Both the position numbers and the translations under genes were made by a program. 64,000 nt of DNA from an uncultured Candidatus Binatia bacterium (GTDB taxonomy: Bacteria > Desulfobacterota > Binatia > UBA9968 > JAJDTQ01): positions 3,009,001 to 3,073,000 of the forward strand of contig OY282432.1 in the NCBI GenBank assembly GCA_958295985.1. The letters are read 5' to 3'. Positions within the stretch are counted from its first letter, which is position 1; every line of letters starts with the position of its first letter. Below are positions 26,572 to 34,554 of this stretch, piece by piece. The notes under the pieces were generated by a model. The model was not told the DNA's origin. It searched no databases and saw only the letters and a list, made by a program, of their open reading frames with translations.

Positions 26572-26594
26572 CCCCTCTCCCGGAAGGAGAGGGG
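26572..26594 (+). repeat. CCCCTCTCC hairpin repeat
   Basis: A 9-bp stem CCCCTCTCC/GGAGAGGGG with loop CGGAA lies between the molybdenum hydroxylase and UbiD genes. From memory, similar CCCCTCTCC...GGAGAGGGG blocks are common intergenic repeats in many bacteria. It may also protect the 3' end of the upstream message. Confidence 0.55.
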
Positions 26595-26640
26595 TGGGAA
26601 ATGACCATGCCGGGTCAGGACATGAGAAAGGACGTGCCGC

Positions 26641-27912
26641 ATGCGTATCAGGGAGCTTGTAACCGCGTGCCGCGAGCGCGGAGACCTGTGCACGGTCAGC
26701 GAAGCCATCGACCGGGAGTCCATGCCGGGGCGGATCCAGGACGAGGAGAAGAACGGCAACCGCGCCATCCTGTTCGAGCACGTCAACGGCTACGACGTAC
26801 CGGTGCTGGCCAACCTCTACGGCAGCATGGAGCGTTACGCCCTGGGGCTGGGAGTCGACGTCTCGAAAATGTGGGAACACATCGACCACGCGGTAGCGCA
26901 TCCCGAGCCGGCGCCGGAGACCCGCAACGCTCCCTGCTTCGAGGTGGTGCACGACGACCCGGACATCACCAGGATCCTGCCGCTGGCCCAGTACTCGGAG
27001 CGCGACGCCGGCCCCTACATCACGTCGGGGGTGGTGTCCATGAAGGATCCGGATACGGGGCGCACCAACATCTCCTTCATCCGTCACATGGTGAAGGGCC
27101 CCAGGAAGCTGGGCTTCAACCCCAAGTCGGTGCACAACCGGCTCTACTACAACAACATCGCCCGCAAGGGCCGGCGCATGGAGGTGGCGATCACGCTGGG
27201 GCCGCCGTCGGAGATGCTGGTGGCGGCCGCGGGCTACATCCCCGAAGGGCGGGACGAGCTGCAAGTCGCCACCGCCCTGGCCGCTCCGGAACACCGGGGG
27301 GAACTGGCGGTGGCGCAGTGCGGCGCCGTGGACGTCCAGGTGCCGGCGGGGTGCGAGTTCGTCATCGAGGGCGTGGTCTCCACCGAACTGGACACCGAAG
27401 GCCCCTTCGGAGACTGGACCGGATGCTACGCGCGGCCGCAGCAGAAACCCACCCTGGACATCCTCCGGGTGTCGCACCGCAAGGACCCGGTGTACCAGAC
27501 CATCCTGCCGGTGGACTCCAGGGAACAGATCCTGCTCACGATCGTGCGGTTCTATCCGGAGTTGGAGGAAATTCGGCGCAAGTATCCTGAAATCAAGCGC
27601 TACTCGGTCCCCGAGTACGCCCTCGGCAGGCTTGTGGTGGCGGCGGTGGGGCCTACGGAGCGGGCGCGCGCGATCATGGACGACTACCTCCGCATCCAGT
27701 GCATCAACCGGGCCATCCTGGTGAACGAGGACGTCAACATCGACGATCCCGCGGACGTGCTGTGGGCCGTGAGCAACCGGATCCTGGAGCCGGAGAAGGT
27801 CGTGGACCGCGGCTGCGACGACGAGTGGTGGAACAACCTCAAGCTGGGGATCGATACCACCGTGGACATCGACGACATCCGGCACGTGCGGCCCCGGATC
27901 ATACACCGCTGA
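26641..27912 (+). CDS. UbiD family decarboxylase
   Basis: The protein has 423 aa. UbiD enzymes use prenylated FMN for reversible decarboxylation of unsaturated or aromatic acids. RTNISFIRHMVKGPRKLGF and EVAITLGPPSEMLVAAA form the cofactor-binding region, and TEGPFGDWTGCY carries the acidic active-site residue. The family is heterogeneous, so the substrate cannot be named. The UbiX prenyltransferase needed to make the cofactor is not in the window. It sits 92 bp after the molybdenum hydroxylase genes and 57 bp before the cyclase. Confidence 0.88.
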   Translation: MRIRELVTACRERGDLCTVSEAIDRESMPGRIQDEEKNGNRAILFEHVNGYDVPVLANLYGSMERYALGLGVDVSKMWEHIDHAVAHPEPAPETRNAPCFEVVHDDPDITRILPLAQYSERDAGPYITSGVVSMKDPDTGRTNISFIRHMVKGPRKLGFNPKSVHNRLYYNNIARKGRRMEVAITLGPPSEMLVAAAGYIPEGRDELQVATALAAPEHRGELAVAQCGAVDVQVPAGCEFVIEGVVSTELDTEGPFGDWTGCYARPQQKPTLDILRVSHRKDPVYQTILPVDSREQILLTIVRFYPELEEIRRKYPEIKRYSVPEYALGRLVVAAVGPTERARAIMDDYLRIQCINRAILVNEDVNIDDPADVLWAVSNRILEPEKVVDRGCDDEWWNNLKLGIDTTVDIDDIRHVRPRIIHR

Positions 27913-27969
27913 CCGCGTCGCCGCGGTCTTGTGCCCGTTTCGGGCCTGCCCCGACGATTGGAGTCACCC

Positions 27970-28641
27970 ATGCCGAAGCTCATCGATCTGAGCCTGCCCT
28001 TGACCGCGAACGTAACCGTGGTGCCGGGCCATCCGACCCTGTCGTTCCACCCGATCCACACCCACGACACCCACGGGCGCTCCAACACCGAGATGCGCGC
28101 CAGCATCCACACCGGCACGCACTGCGATCCGCCGTATCATTTCGTACCCGGCGGCAAGACCATCGACCGGATGCCGCTGGAGCGCTTCATGGGGCCCGCG
28201 GTCAAGATCGACCTGCGCCGCAAGGTGAAGCCCAGGACGGGCATCACCATCGAGGACGTCCGCACCTCACCGGGTTTCCGGGAACAGGACCTCAAGGGAA
28301 GGATCGTGGTGTTCCACACGGGCTGGAACCGAAAGATGTTCGGCAACCCCAACTACTACTTCGACAATCCGTTCATCGCCCCGGAACTGGCGCACTGGCT
28401 GGCGTCGAAGCGCATCAAGGCCCTGGCGCTGGACTCGCCCCAGGACCAGGTGCAGGGGAAGGGGGAGCCGCATCCCGGCGACTTCCCCGTGCACCGGACC
28501 TTCCTGGGCAAGGGGATCCCGTTCATCGAGCACCTCGCCAACCTGCACAAGGTCCGGCAGCGCACGTTCACGCTGATCGCCTTTCCCATCAGGATAGCAG
28601 GGGGAGACGGCGCGCCGTGCCGCGCCGTGGCGATGGTGTGA
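27970..28641 (+). CDS. cyclase family protein (kynurenine formamidase-like metal hydrolase)
   Basis: This 223-aa metal-dependent hydrolase belongs to the cyclase/KynB fold. The metal motif HTGTHCDPPYH (H-x-G-T-H-x-D-x-P-x-H) is intact near residue 47, with DFPVHRTFLGKGIPFIEHLANL toward the C terminus. Relatives hydrolyse formamides, isatin or lactone-like compounds. It ends the plus-strand run and is convergent with the first TctC gene 15 bp away. A homologous gene is at 57597-58247 in the second catabolic group. Confidence 0.88.
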   Translation: MPKLIDLSLPLTANVTVVPGHPTLSFHPIHTHDTHGRSNTEMRASIHTGTHCDPPYHFVPGGKTIDRMPLERFMGPAVKIDLRRKVKPRTGITIEDVRTSPGFREQDLKGRIVVFHTGWNRKMFGNPNYYFDNPFIAPELAHWLASKRIKALALDSPQDQVQGKGEPHPGDFPVHRTFLGKGIPFIEHLANLHKVRQRTFTLIAFPIRIAGGDGAPCRAVAMV

Positions 28642-28656
28642 CCGCTGGGCGCCGCC

Positions 28657-29694
28657 TCACTTGGGCAGCATCCATTTGAGGCGGTCTTGGGTCTCCGGCG
28701 ACATGGCCAGGATCGTGTTCGTGTGCCGCTCCGCGTCTTCCCCGGACACGTAGACGACGTTCAGCTTCGACTTCCTGGCGTCCGCCAGAAAGGCCGGATC
28801 CTCGAGGGTGGCGGCGTAGGCCCTGCGCCAGGCGACGACCCGCGGCTCGGGCGTGCCCGGGGGAAGCGTCACCGGCCGCTGGAAGTTGTACTGGACCGCC
28901 CAGGCGGTCAGCATGGCCACGTTGTCCTCGCCCTTGACCAGGTCCTGCACCCGCGGCACGTCCTTGACCTCCGGGTCCGGCGGATTCCCGTGGACCAGGA
29001 TGGGGACCAGCTTGTCGTCGCCCTTGGCGTCGAGCATGGAGCGCGCCGTCACGCGCATGGACTCGAACGCCATGCAGACTCCGCCCAACTCCCTGGCCTG
29101 CATGGCCAGCCGCACCTTGGACGTGCCCGTGTAACCGGGAATGATGTCGAAGATCTTTCGGCCGGAGGCGATGTTGAGGATCGTGGGCAGGGTCGTGCCG
29201 GTTCCGCCGGCCGACCCCACCTTGAGGGGGTTCCTGGACTTGACCAGATCGTCCCAGGTCTTGAGGCCGGTGAACCCCATCACCGCGCAACTCGGCCAGC
29301 CGGTCACGGGAGCGCCGACCCAGCCGAACTTCCGGCCCTCGAAGTTGACGCGCCGGGAGCCCAGGGCCTCGTGCAGCAGGAATACGTTGTTCCAGACGCC
29401 GACGGTGAGACCGTCGGGCTTGACCTTGTTGTAGAGGTAGTTGGCCACGATGAGGCCACCCGCGCCAGTGAGGTTCTGCACCACGGGAGTCGGGTTCCCA
29501 GGGAAATGCTTGCTGATGTGGCGTGCGGCGGTCCGAGTGTAGGTGTCGTAGCCGCCGCCGGGCGAGGCCCCGACGATGAACCGGAGGGTCTTGCCCTTGA
29601 AGAACGCCTCGACGCTCCAGGCCGAGCCCGCAAGGCCGAGGAAAAGCGTCAAGGCAACGCCCAGACCGATGATTCCAGCGAGTGCTCGCTTCAT
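28657..29694 (-). CDS. TctC/Bug-type periplasmic substrate-binding protein
   Basis: This 345-aa protein has a Sec signal peptide (MKRALAGIIGLGVALTLFLG, cut near AWS-VEA). The Bug fold is marked by TLRFIVGASPGGGYDTYTR and PVVQNLTGAGGLIVANYLY. In this family the two beta2-beta7 loops bind a carboxylate through water. It is nearly the same as the next gene upstream, which shows tandem duplication. It should serve the TctA-TctB permease at 18136. Note the atypically conserved Cys in GWPSCAVMGF in both copies. Confidence 0.9.
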   Translation of the reverse strand: MKRALAGIIGLGVALTLFLGLAGSAWSVEAFFKGKTLRFIVGASPGGGYDTYTRTAARHISKHFPGNPTPVVQNLTGAGGLIVANYLYNKVKPDGLTVGVWNNVFLLHEALGSRRVNFEGRKFGWVGAPVTGWPSCAVMGFTGLKTWDDLVKSRNPLKVGSAGGTGTTLPTILNIASGRKIFDIIPGYTGTSKVRLAMQARELGGVCMAFESMRVTARSMLDAKGDDKLVPILVHGNPPDPEVKDVPRVQDLVKGEDNVAMLTAWAVQYNFQRPVTLPPGTPEPRVVAWRRAYAATLEDPAFLADARKSKLNVVYVSGEDAERHTNTILAMSPETQDRLKWMLPK

Positions 29695-29716
29695 GTGGCA
29701 ACTCCCTTCCGCTCCC

Positions 29717-30754
29717 CTACTTGGGCAGCATCCACTTCAGCCGCGACTTGGTCTCCGGCGACATGTTCAGAATGGTATCCACGTAGCCGTCGATCTGCTC
29801 TCCTGACACGTGAACGATATTCAGCCGCGACCTCTTTGCGTCGGCGAGGAAGGCCGGGTCGTTGAGGGTCGCGGTATAGGCTTTCCTCCAGGCCGCGATG
29901 CGGGCCTTGGGGGTTCCGGGCGGCAGCGTCAACGGCCGCTGGAAGTTGTACTGCAGGCCCCAGGCGTTGAGCATGGCCACGTTGTCCTTGCCCTTCACCA
30001 GGTCGCGCACCCGCGGGACGTCCTTCACTTCCTTGTCCGGCGGGTTGCCGTATACCAGGATCGGAATCAGCTTGTCGTCGCCCTTGGCGTCGAGCATCGC
30101 CCTGGCCGTTACCCGCATGGACTCGAACGCCATGCAAAGCCCGCCCAGCTCCTTCGCCTGCAAGGCCAGCCGCACGGGCGCGGTTCCCCTGTATCCGGGA
30201 ATGATCTCGAAGAGCTTCTTGCCGGTCGTCGTGTTGAGAATCGTCGGCAGGGTGGTGCCTGTTCCACCGGCAGATCCCATCTTGATGGGTTTGCCGGACT
30301 TGAGCACGTCGTCCCAGGTTCTGAGGCCGGTGAACCCCATGACCGCGCAGCTCGGCCATCCGGTGACGGGAGCACCCACCCAGCCGAACTTCCGCGCCTC
30401 GAAGTTGACTCGTCTGCTGCCTAACGCTTCGTGCACGACGAACTGGTTGTTCCAGACGCCGACGGTGAGGCCATCCGGCCTGGTCTTGTTGTAGATGTAG
30501 TTGCCGGCGATCAGGCCGCCGGCGCCGGTGAGGTTCTGCACCACCGGGGTCGGACTCCCTGGAAAGTGTTTGCTGATATGGCGGGCAGCGGTCCGGGTAT
30601 AGGTGTCGTAGCCGCCGCCGGGCGCGTGTCCGACGATGAACCGGATGGTCTTGCCCCTGTAGAAGTCTTCCACGCTCCACGCGGCTCCCGAAAGCCCGAA
30701 TACGAGAGCCAGGGTCACGCTAACCTTAATCGCCGCCGCAAATGCGCGTATCAT
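29717..30754 (-). CDS. TctC/Bug-type periplasmic substrate-binding protein (tandem paralog)
   Basis: This 345-aa protein has a signal peptide (MIRAFAAAIKVSVTLALVFG) and the same Bug landmarks, IRFIVGHAPGGGYDTYTR and GTGTTLPTILN. It matches the downstream copy at most positions and has the same length, with a 22-bp gap between them. The start at 30754 follows AAGAAGGGAG. Differences cluster in surface stretches rather than in the ligand loops, so both copies may bind the same or very close ligands. Confidence 0.9.
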   Translation of the reverse strand: MIRAFAAAIKVSVTLALVFGLSGAAWSVEDFYRGKTIRFIVGHAPGGGYDTYTRTAARHISKHFPGSPTPVVQNLTGAGGLIAGNYIYNKTRPDGLTVGVWNNQFVVHEALGSRRVNFEARKFGWVGAPVTGWPSCAVMGFTGLRTWDDVLKSGKPIKMGSAGGTGTTLPTILNTTTGKKLFEIIPGYRGTAPVRLALQAKELGGLCMAFESMRVTARAMLDAKGDDKLIPILVYGNPPDKEVKDVPRVRDLVKGKDNVAMLNAWGLQYNFQRPLTLPPGTPKARIAAWRKAYTATLNDPAFLADAKRSRLNIVHVSGEQIDGYVDTILNMSPETKSRLKWMLPK

Positions 30755-30949
30755 GAGAACTCCCTTCTTGGTGAGTAATAGGCCGTCCTTAAGGCCACAC
30801 ACCATGCAAAAGACCGGGGAGATTGTCAAGAACGGGGAGATTCCGGGAGCGGGGGGACCGAAGGCAATCCGGCTATTGCCAATTTCATCCCCCTGTTGTA
30901 GGTGCTTACCGAACCCCGAACAAACCGATGCAGCGGAAGGGCGCGAACG

Positions 30950-31876
30950 ATGCTGAGCCAGCAAGCGATAGCACAAACGGTTACCGCGTTGTGGAAGACA
31001 AATCAGTATGATCTGCCCGACGACTTCAAGTCGTTTCTACAGGAACGACACGACAGGGAAACCAGTGAACTGGGCAAGACCCACCTCAAGGCGAACCTGG
31101 ACGCGGTAGCCAACGCCTCGGCCCGGAGCATGCCCTTCTGCGCCGATACCGGGTTGCTGACCTACTACGTCGGCCTCGGCACGGCGATGATCGCCGAGAT
31201 CGAGGGGGGCTACGAGGCCCTGGAGCGGACCCTGCGGGAGGTCAGCGCGGAGGTCACCTCGGACATCCCGTTGCGACCCAATGCGGTCCATCCGCTGACG
31301 CGCCACAACCCCAACACCAACCGGGGCCCGGGGTGCCCGGACATCAAGGTGCGGGTGGTGCCGGACGCGGACTACCTGGAGATCACCAACGTAGCGGTCG
31401 GGGGCGGCCCCGAGTTGGTAGGCAGCAAGTTCACCGTGCTGACGCCCACCGCCGGCGAAAAGGGTGTGCGGAAGTTCGTGGTGGAGTCCACCATCAATCT
31501 GGTACGTCTCGGCGCCACCTGCTCGCCCAACCTGGTGGGCGTGGGACTGGGCGGCACCTTCGAGACCTGCACCCGCATGGCCAAGGAAGCCGCCATCCTG
31601 AGACCCGTGGGCGACCGCAACCCCGACCCCGAGCTGGCGCGGCTGGAAGACCGGCTCATGGACGATATCCTCCGACTGAAGTTGGGGCCCATGGGCATGG
31701 GCGGCTCCACCTCGGCCTTCGATGTCCACCTGGAGATGGCCTATTGCCACATGGCGACCCTTCCGGTGGCGGTCTACCTCCAGTGCGCCGCCATGCGCCG
31801 GACCACGGTCCGCATGTTTGCCGACGGACGGGTCGAGAGCCTGCCGATGTCGAGCTGGATGGAGGGGCGGTCGTGA
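30950..31876 (+). CDS. class I fumarase/L-tartrate dehydratase alpha-type subunit
   Basis: The protein has 308 aa. These [4Fe-4S] hydro-lyases use one cluster iron as Lewis acid to add or remove water from dicarboxylates. Cluster cysteines are expected in PFCADTG, GATCSPNLVGVGLGG and the later MAYCHMAT. GPMGMGGSTSAFDVHLE corresponds to the conserved glycine-rich loop. The start at 30950 was chosen over a GTG at 30902, because the longer N terminus does not fit. The beta-type subunit follows 64 bp downstream. The genes may link the cluster to central metabolism. Confidence 0.87.
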   Translation: MLSQQAIAQTVTALWKTNQYDLPDDFKSFLQERHDRETSELGKTHLKANLDAVANASARSMPFCADTGLLTYYVGLGTAMIAEIEGGYEALERTLREVSAEVTSDIPLRPNAVHPLTRHNPNTNRGPGCPDIKVRVVPDADYLEITNVAVGGGPELVGSKFTVLTPTAGEKGVRKFVVESTINLVRLGATCSPNLVGVGLGGTFETCTRMAKEAAILRPVGDRNPDPELARLEDRLMDDILRLKLGPMGMGGSTSAFDVHLEMAYCHMATLPVAVYLQCAAMRRTTVRMFADGRVESLPMSSWMEGRS

Positions 31877-31940
31877 CGCACGCACCGACGGCACCGGGCT
31901 CAAGGGTCGTTGTCGGGAACGCTGACGCGCGGGAGATGCC

Positions 31941-32552
31941 ATGAAGACGGTTCACCTGACAAGCCCCGTGAGCGAGGAGACCCTGCGCGGCCTCGACGCG
32001 GGAGACTCCGTCACCCTCAGCGGACGGCTTTTTACCTGCAGGTCGCTGACCTACGATCGCCTGCTGGATCCCGAGGGAGGGGAGGGCGTTCGAACCCGCT
32101 TGAAGGACCTGGGGGCGCAGACGGTGTTCCACAGCGGCCCGCTGGTGAAGGAGCACCCGGACCACGTCGAGATGATCGCCATGGTGCCCATGCCGAGCTG
32201 GCTCGCGGGACGCGACAAGATCGAGAAAGCCGTCGATTTATTGGGTCTGAAGGTGATCATCGGCAAGGGAATGCTCGACGGCCTGGAAAAGTTCTGCAAG
32301 CGGTCCGGCTGCGTACACCTGGTGTGCGCGGGCAACTACAACGAATACGCTTCGCGGGTCGTCCGGGTCATCGACTGCTGCTGGCCCGAGCTCGGCCGGC
32401 CCGAGGCCATGTGGATCGTGGAAGCGGACCGGCTGGGGCCGTTCATCGTGGACGCGGACACCAAGGGAAAGAGCCTGTATCAGGCCATCGACGAGGGTTT
32501 CAGGTCCGAGGCCGCGGACCTGCTGGAAGAACTCGATATCAAGTTGGACTAA
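31941..32552 (+). CDS. class I fumarase/L-tartrate dehydratase beta-type subunit
   Basis: This 203-aa swivelling-domain partner of the alpha subunit helps form the dicarboxylate site. TLSGRLFTCRSLTYDRLL corresponds to the usual SG-x-[LI]-x-T-x-RD-x-AHKR region, but the His-Lys of typical fumarases is replaced by Tyr-Asp. VFHSGPLV and IIGKGMLDGLEKFCKRSG follow the family order. The altered residues argue for a dicarboxylate other than fumarate or tartrate. GGGAG precedes the ATG. Confidence 0.83.
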   Translation: MKTVHLTSPVSEETLRGLDAGDSVTLSGRLFTCRSLTYDRLLDPEGGEGVRTRLKDLGAQTVFHSGPLVKEHPDHVEMIAMVPMPSWLAGRDKIEKAVDLLGLKVIIGKGMLDGLEKFCKRSGCVHLVCAGNYNEYASRVVRVIDCCWPELGRPEAMWIVEADRLGPFIVDADTKGKSLYQAIDEGFRSEAADLLEELDIKLD

Positions 32553-32580
32553 AGAGGACCGGCAGATCATCCACCGTTCA

Positions 32581-32597
32581 TACAGGACGCGACACTA
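32581..32597 (-). repeat. solo copy of the TAGTGT...TCCTGT end motif
   Basis: Read on the minus strand, TAGTGTCGCGTCCTGTA begins with the stop codon of the cysteine hydrolase gene. It matches the MITE-like terminus at 17949 with a 3-4 nt insertion. Confidence 0.4.
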
Positions 32598-33251
32598 GAA
32601 CCCCGGAGCCGCGTTTCTGTTCCGCTCCAGCCCCTCCCACGTATCGATGACTTCCTTGTGAGACGCCACCAAGCCGAATTGGCGGCGGGTGTTCTCCAGG
32701 GTGCCCTCATGGAGCACCGGGTCGGAAGTAGCCATGCAGTCGTCCACCATGGTGACGTAGTAGTCCATCATGAAGGCGTCCCGCATGGTGCTTTCCACGC
32801 ACACGTTGGTGGCCACGCCGGTCAGCAGGACGCTCTCGATTCCCTTGGCCTTGAGGATCGTGTTGAGGTCCGTGTTGATGAAGGCGCTGTAGCGGTGCTT
32901 GATCACCACCCGCTCGTTCGCCCGGGGCACGATGCCGTCGAAAAAGTCGGCGCCCCAGGAGCCCTCGCGGCAGGTGTCGGTGTCGGCGCCCGCGGGCTTG
33001 CGGTAGAGCCACGGCTCGGTGTCGGTCCATTCGCTGTGGATGGTCTGGATGTAGATGATGGGAAGGCTCACCTCGCGCGCCTCGTCGATGAGTTCGTACA
33101 GGTTGGGCATCATTTCCAGACCCGACTTGATGTCCACGCCGCGCTTGGCGCAAGCCCCCTCGGGGCTGCAGAAGTCGTTCTGCACGTCCACCACGATGAG
33201 CCCCGCCAGGGAAGGGTCGCAACGCTCCTTGAGACTTCGTAACACGCTCAT
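32595..33251 (-). CDS. isochorismatase/nicotinamidase family cysteine hydrolase (probable amidase)
   Basis: This 218-aa protein has the cysteine-hydrolase triad: Asp in LIVVDVQNDFCS, Lys in VVIKHRYSAF and Cys in GVATNVCVESTMRDA. This pattern fits amidases such as RutB or N-carbamoylsarcosine amidohydrolase more than isochorismatases. It is the last gene of a minus-strand group after nitrile hydratase beta and alpha, 29 bp from the latter, so it probably converts the amide product to acid and ammonia (inference from context). GAAGGAGG precedes the ATG at 33251. Confidence 0.88.
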   Translation of the reverse strand: MSVLRSLKERCDPSLAGLIVVDVQNDFCSPEGACAKRGVDIKSGLEMMPNLYELIDEAREVSLPIIYIQTIHSEWTDTEPWLYRKPAGADTDTCREGSWGADFFDGIVPRANERVVIKHRYSAFINTDLNTILKAKGIESVLLTGVATNVCVESTMRDAFMMDYYVTMVDDCMATSDPVLHEGTLENTRRQFGLVASHKEVIDTWEGLERNRNAAPGF

Positions 33252-33280
33252 GCCGGCCTCCTTCGACTCGGTCTGATCCT

Positions 33281-34087
33281 TCAATCGGCCATCATTTCCT
33301 TCTGCAGCGGAGTGAGGGCATTGGAGCATCCCACCATGCTGTTGCGTGTCACCAACCCGGCCAGTTGCTCCTCGCTCCAGCCCTCGGTCCCCTCCGGACG
33401 CCGGGGCACCACCAGGTAGCGGGTCTCGGCGGTGCTGTCCACCACCCGAACCTCGGTGGACTCGGGCAACTCCAGCCCCATTTCCTTCAGCACCCGACGG
33501 GGGTCCACCACCACGCGGGTGCGGTAGTTGGTGCTCTTGTACCAGTCCGGAGGCTGGCCCAGCAGTTGCCGCGGATAGCAGGAGCACAACGTGCACACCA
33601 CGACGTGGTGCACGTCATCGGTGTTCTCCACCGCAATGAGCTGGTTGGCCGTGGACATGTCCACGCTCAGCTCACCGGCTGCCGCGATCCCGTCCTCGAA
33701 GAGGCGCTTCTTGTACTCGGCGTCCACCCAGGCACGCGCCACCACTCGCGAGCCCTGGTGAAACGAAACCCCCTCGTTCTCGTCGATCTTGCGCCTTACC
33801 TCGTCCGTGCTGATGATGCCCTTCTCCCTCAGGAGGTTGCCCAGGGCCAGCATCTGCTTCTCGAACAACGTGTGCTCGTGCTCCTCGAGATCGATGGGGT
33901 TGTGGGCGTGGAATTGCTCGAACACGTCGTCGTGGCTGTGGCCGTGTTTGACGCTGCGCGTCTCGTCGGCGCCGAGGACGCCCTTTTCCTTCAGCAGGTC
34001 CGCGGTGGCGCGGGCACGCCGTTCAAAGTAGCTCGGCCCCTCGGTGGATGCCGGCTCGGTGCTTGCTTCCGGTTTTTCCTTGGCCAT
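33281..34087 (-). CDS. cobalt-type nitrile hydratase alpha subunit with extra N-terminal beta-like segment
   Basis: The protein has 268 aa. The metal-claw motif VCTLCSC is at 164-170 (C165, C168, C170); Thr in second place marks the Co-type, while Fe-type enzymes have Ser. The alpha core starts at about residue 72 (TLFEKQMLALGNLLREKGII) and contains GSRVVARAWVDAEYKKRL and DWYKSTNYRTRVVVDPR. Residues 18-45 (SYFERRARATADLLKEKGVL) resemble the N-terminal helix of the beta subunit, followed by a His-rich linker (KHGHSHDDVFEQFHAHN). The fold family also includes thiocyanate hydrolase gamma. The beta partner lies 14 bp upstream. Confidence 0.9.
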   Translation of the reverse strand: MAKEKPEASTEPASTEGPSYFERRARATADLLKEKGVLGADETRSVKHGHSHDDVFEQFHAHNPIDLEEHEHTLFEKQMLALGNLLREKGIISTDEVRRKIDENEGVSFHQGSRVVARAWVDAEYKKRLFEDGIAAAGELSVDMSTANQLIAVENTDDVHHVVVCTLCSCYPRQLLGQPPDWYKSTNYRTRVVVDPRRVLKEMGLELPESTEVRVVDSTAETRYLVVPRRPEGTEGWSEEQLAGLVTRNSMVGCSNALTPLQKEMMAD

Positions 34088-34101
34088 GACGTCCTCCCTT
34101 G

Positions 34102-34392
34102 CTATCGCGGCTCCAGCCAATGCTCGAAAATGTCGGCGTAGATCTTGTTCACACCCTTGGGCGCGGGCCGGTCGTCCCACACGTGGGCCAGGTCGAACTC
34201 GATGGAGTACAGGTTCGCTTCCGGCAGCCCGTCCTTGCCGAAGGAAAGCAGCTCCGGGTCCTTGAAGCTTCCGCGGATGTCCGCCACCACGCCGATTTTT
34301 CCCCTGAGATACTGCGGCGATCGGATATGATGCCCCAGCGTCAACGTCTCCAGGACCTTTACCGGATCGCCCGGCTTGTAGCGAAAACTCAT
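34102..34392 (-). CDS. nitrile hydratase beta subunit, C-terminal (SH3-like) half only
   Basis: This 96-aa protein carries only the C-terminal barrel of the beta subunit: YKPGDPVKVLE, SPQYLRGKIGVVADI, NLYSIEFDLAHVW and YADIFEHWLEP follow the family order. A normal beta subunit has about 210-230 aa with a long helical N-terminal half, missing here. Thiocyanate hydrolase and toyocamycin nitrile hydratase also split beta into two chains. Here part of the missing N-terminal sequence seems to be joined to the alpha subunit. It is the first gene of the minus-strand operon. Confidence 0.85.
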   Translation of the reverse strand: MSFRYKPGDPVKVLETLTLGHHIRSPQYLRGKIGVVADIRGSFKDPELLSFGKDGLPEANLYSIEFDLAHVWDDRPAPKGVNKIYADIFEHWLEPR

Positions 34393-34516
34393 CGGGGCAG
34401 TTTCTTACTTGGCGGCGCGATTGTCAATCCTGGCGCGCGCAATAGCGGCCTTCAGGGGGTGGAGACGAACGGTAGAGACGAACCGCAACTCGATCGTCGG
34501 TGTCGAGCAGGAATAC

Positions 34517-34544
34517 TTGACAGCCATCGCGGCCGATGCATAAA
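34517..34544 (+). promoter_or_regulatory. sigma70-type promoter of the CbtB gene
   Basis: TTGACA (34517-34522) and CATAAA (34539-34544) are separated by 16 bp. The ATG of the CbtB gene lies 10 nt after the -10 box, so the transcript would have almost no leader. I see no cobalamin riboswitch between this point and the divergent nitrile hydratase operon. Confidence 0.6.
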
Positions 34545-34554
34545 GTGAACGGCC

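Noticed and set aside
34393..34554. Cobalamin riboswitch between nitrile hydratase and cbtB
   Set aside because: No B12-box-like element or the needed multi-stem structure is visible in the 162-bp spacer.
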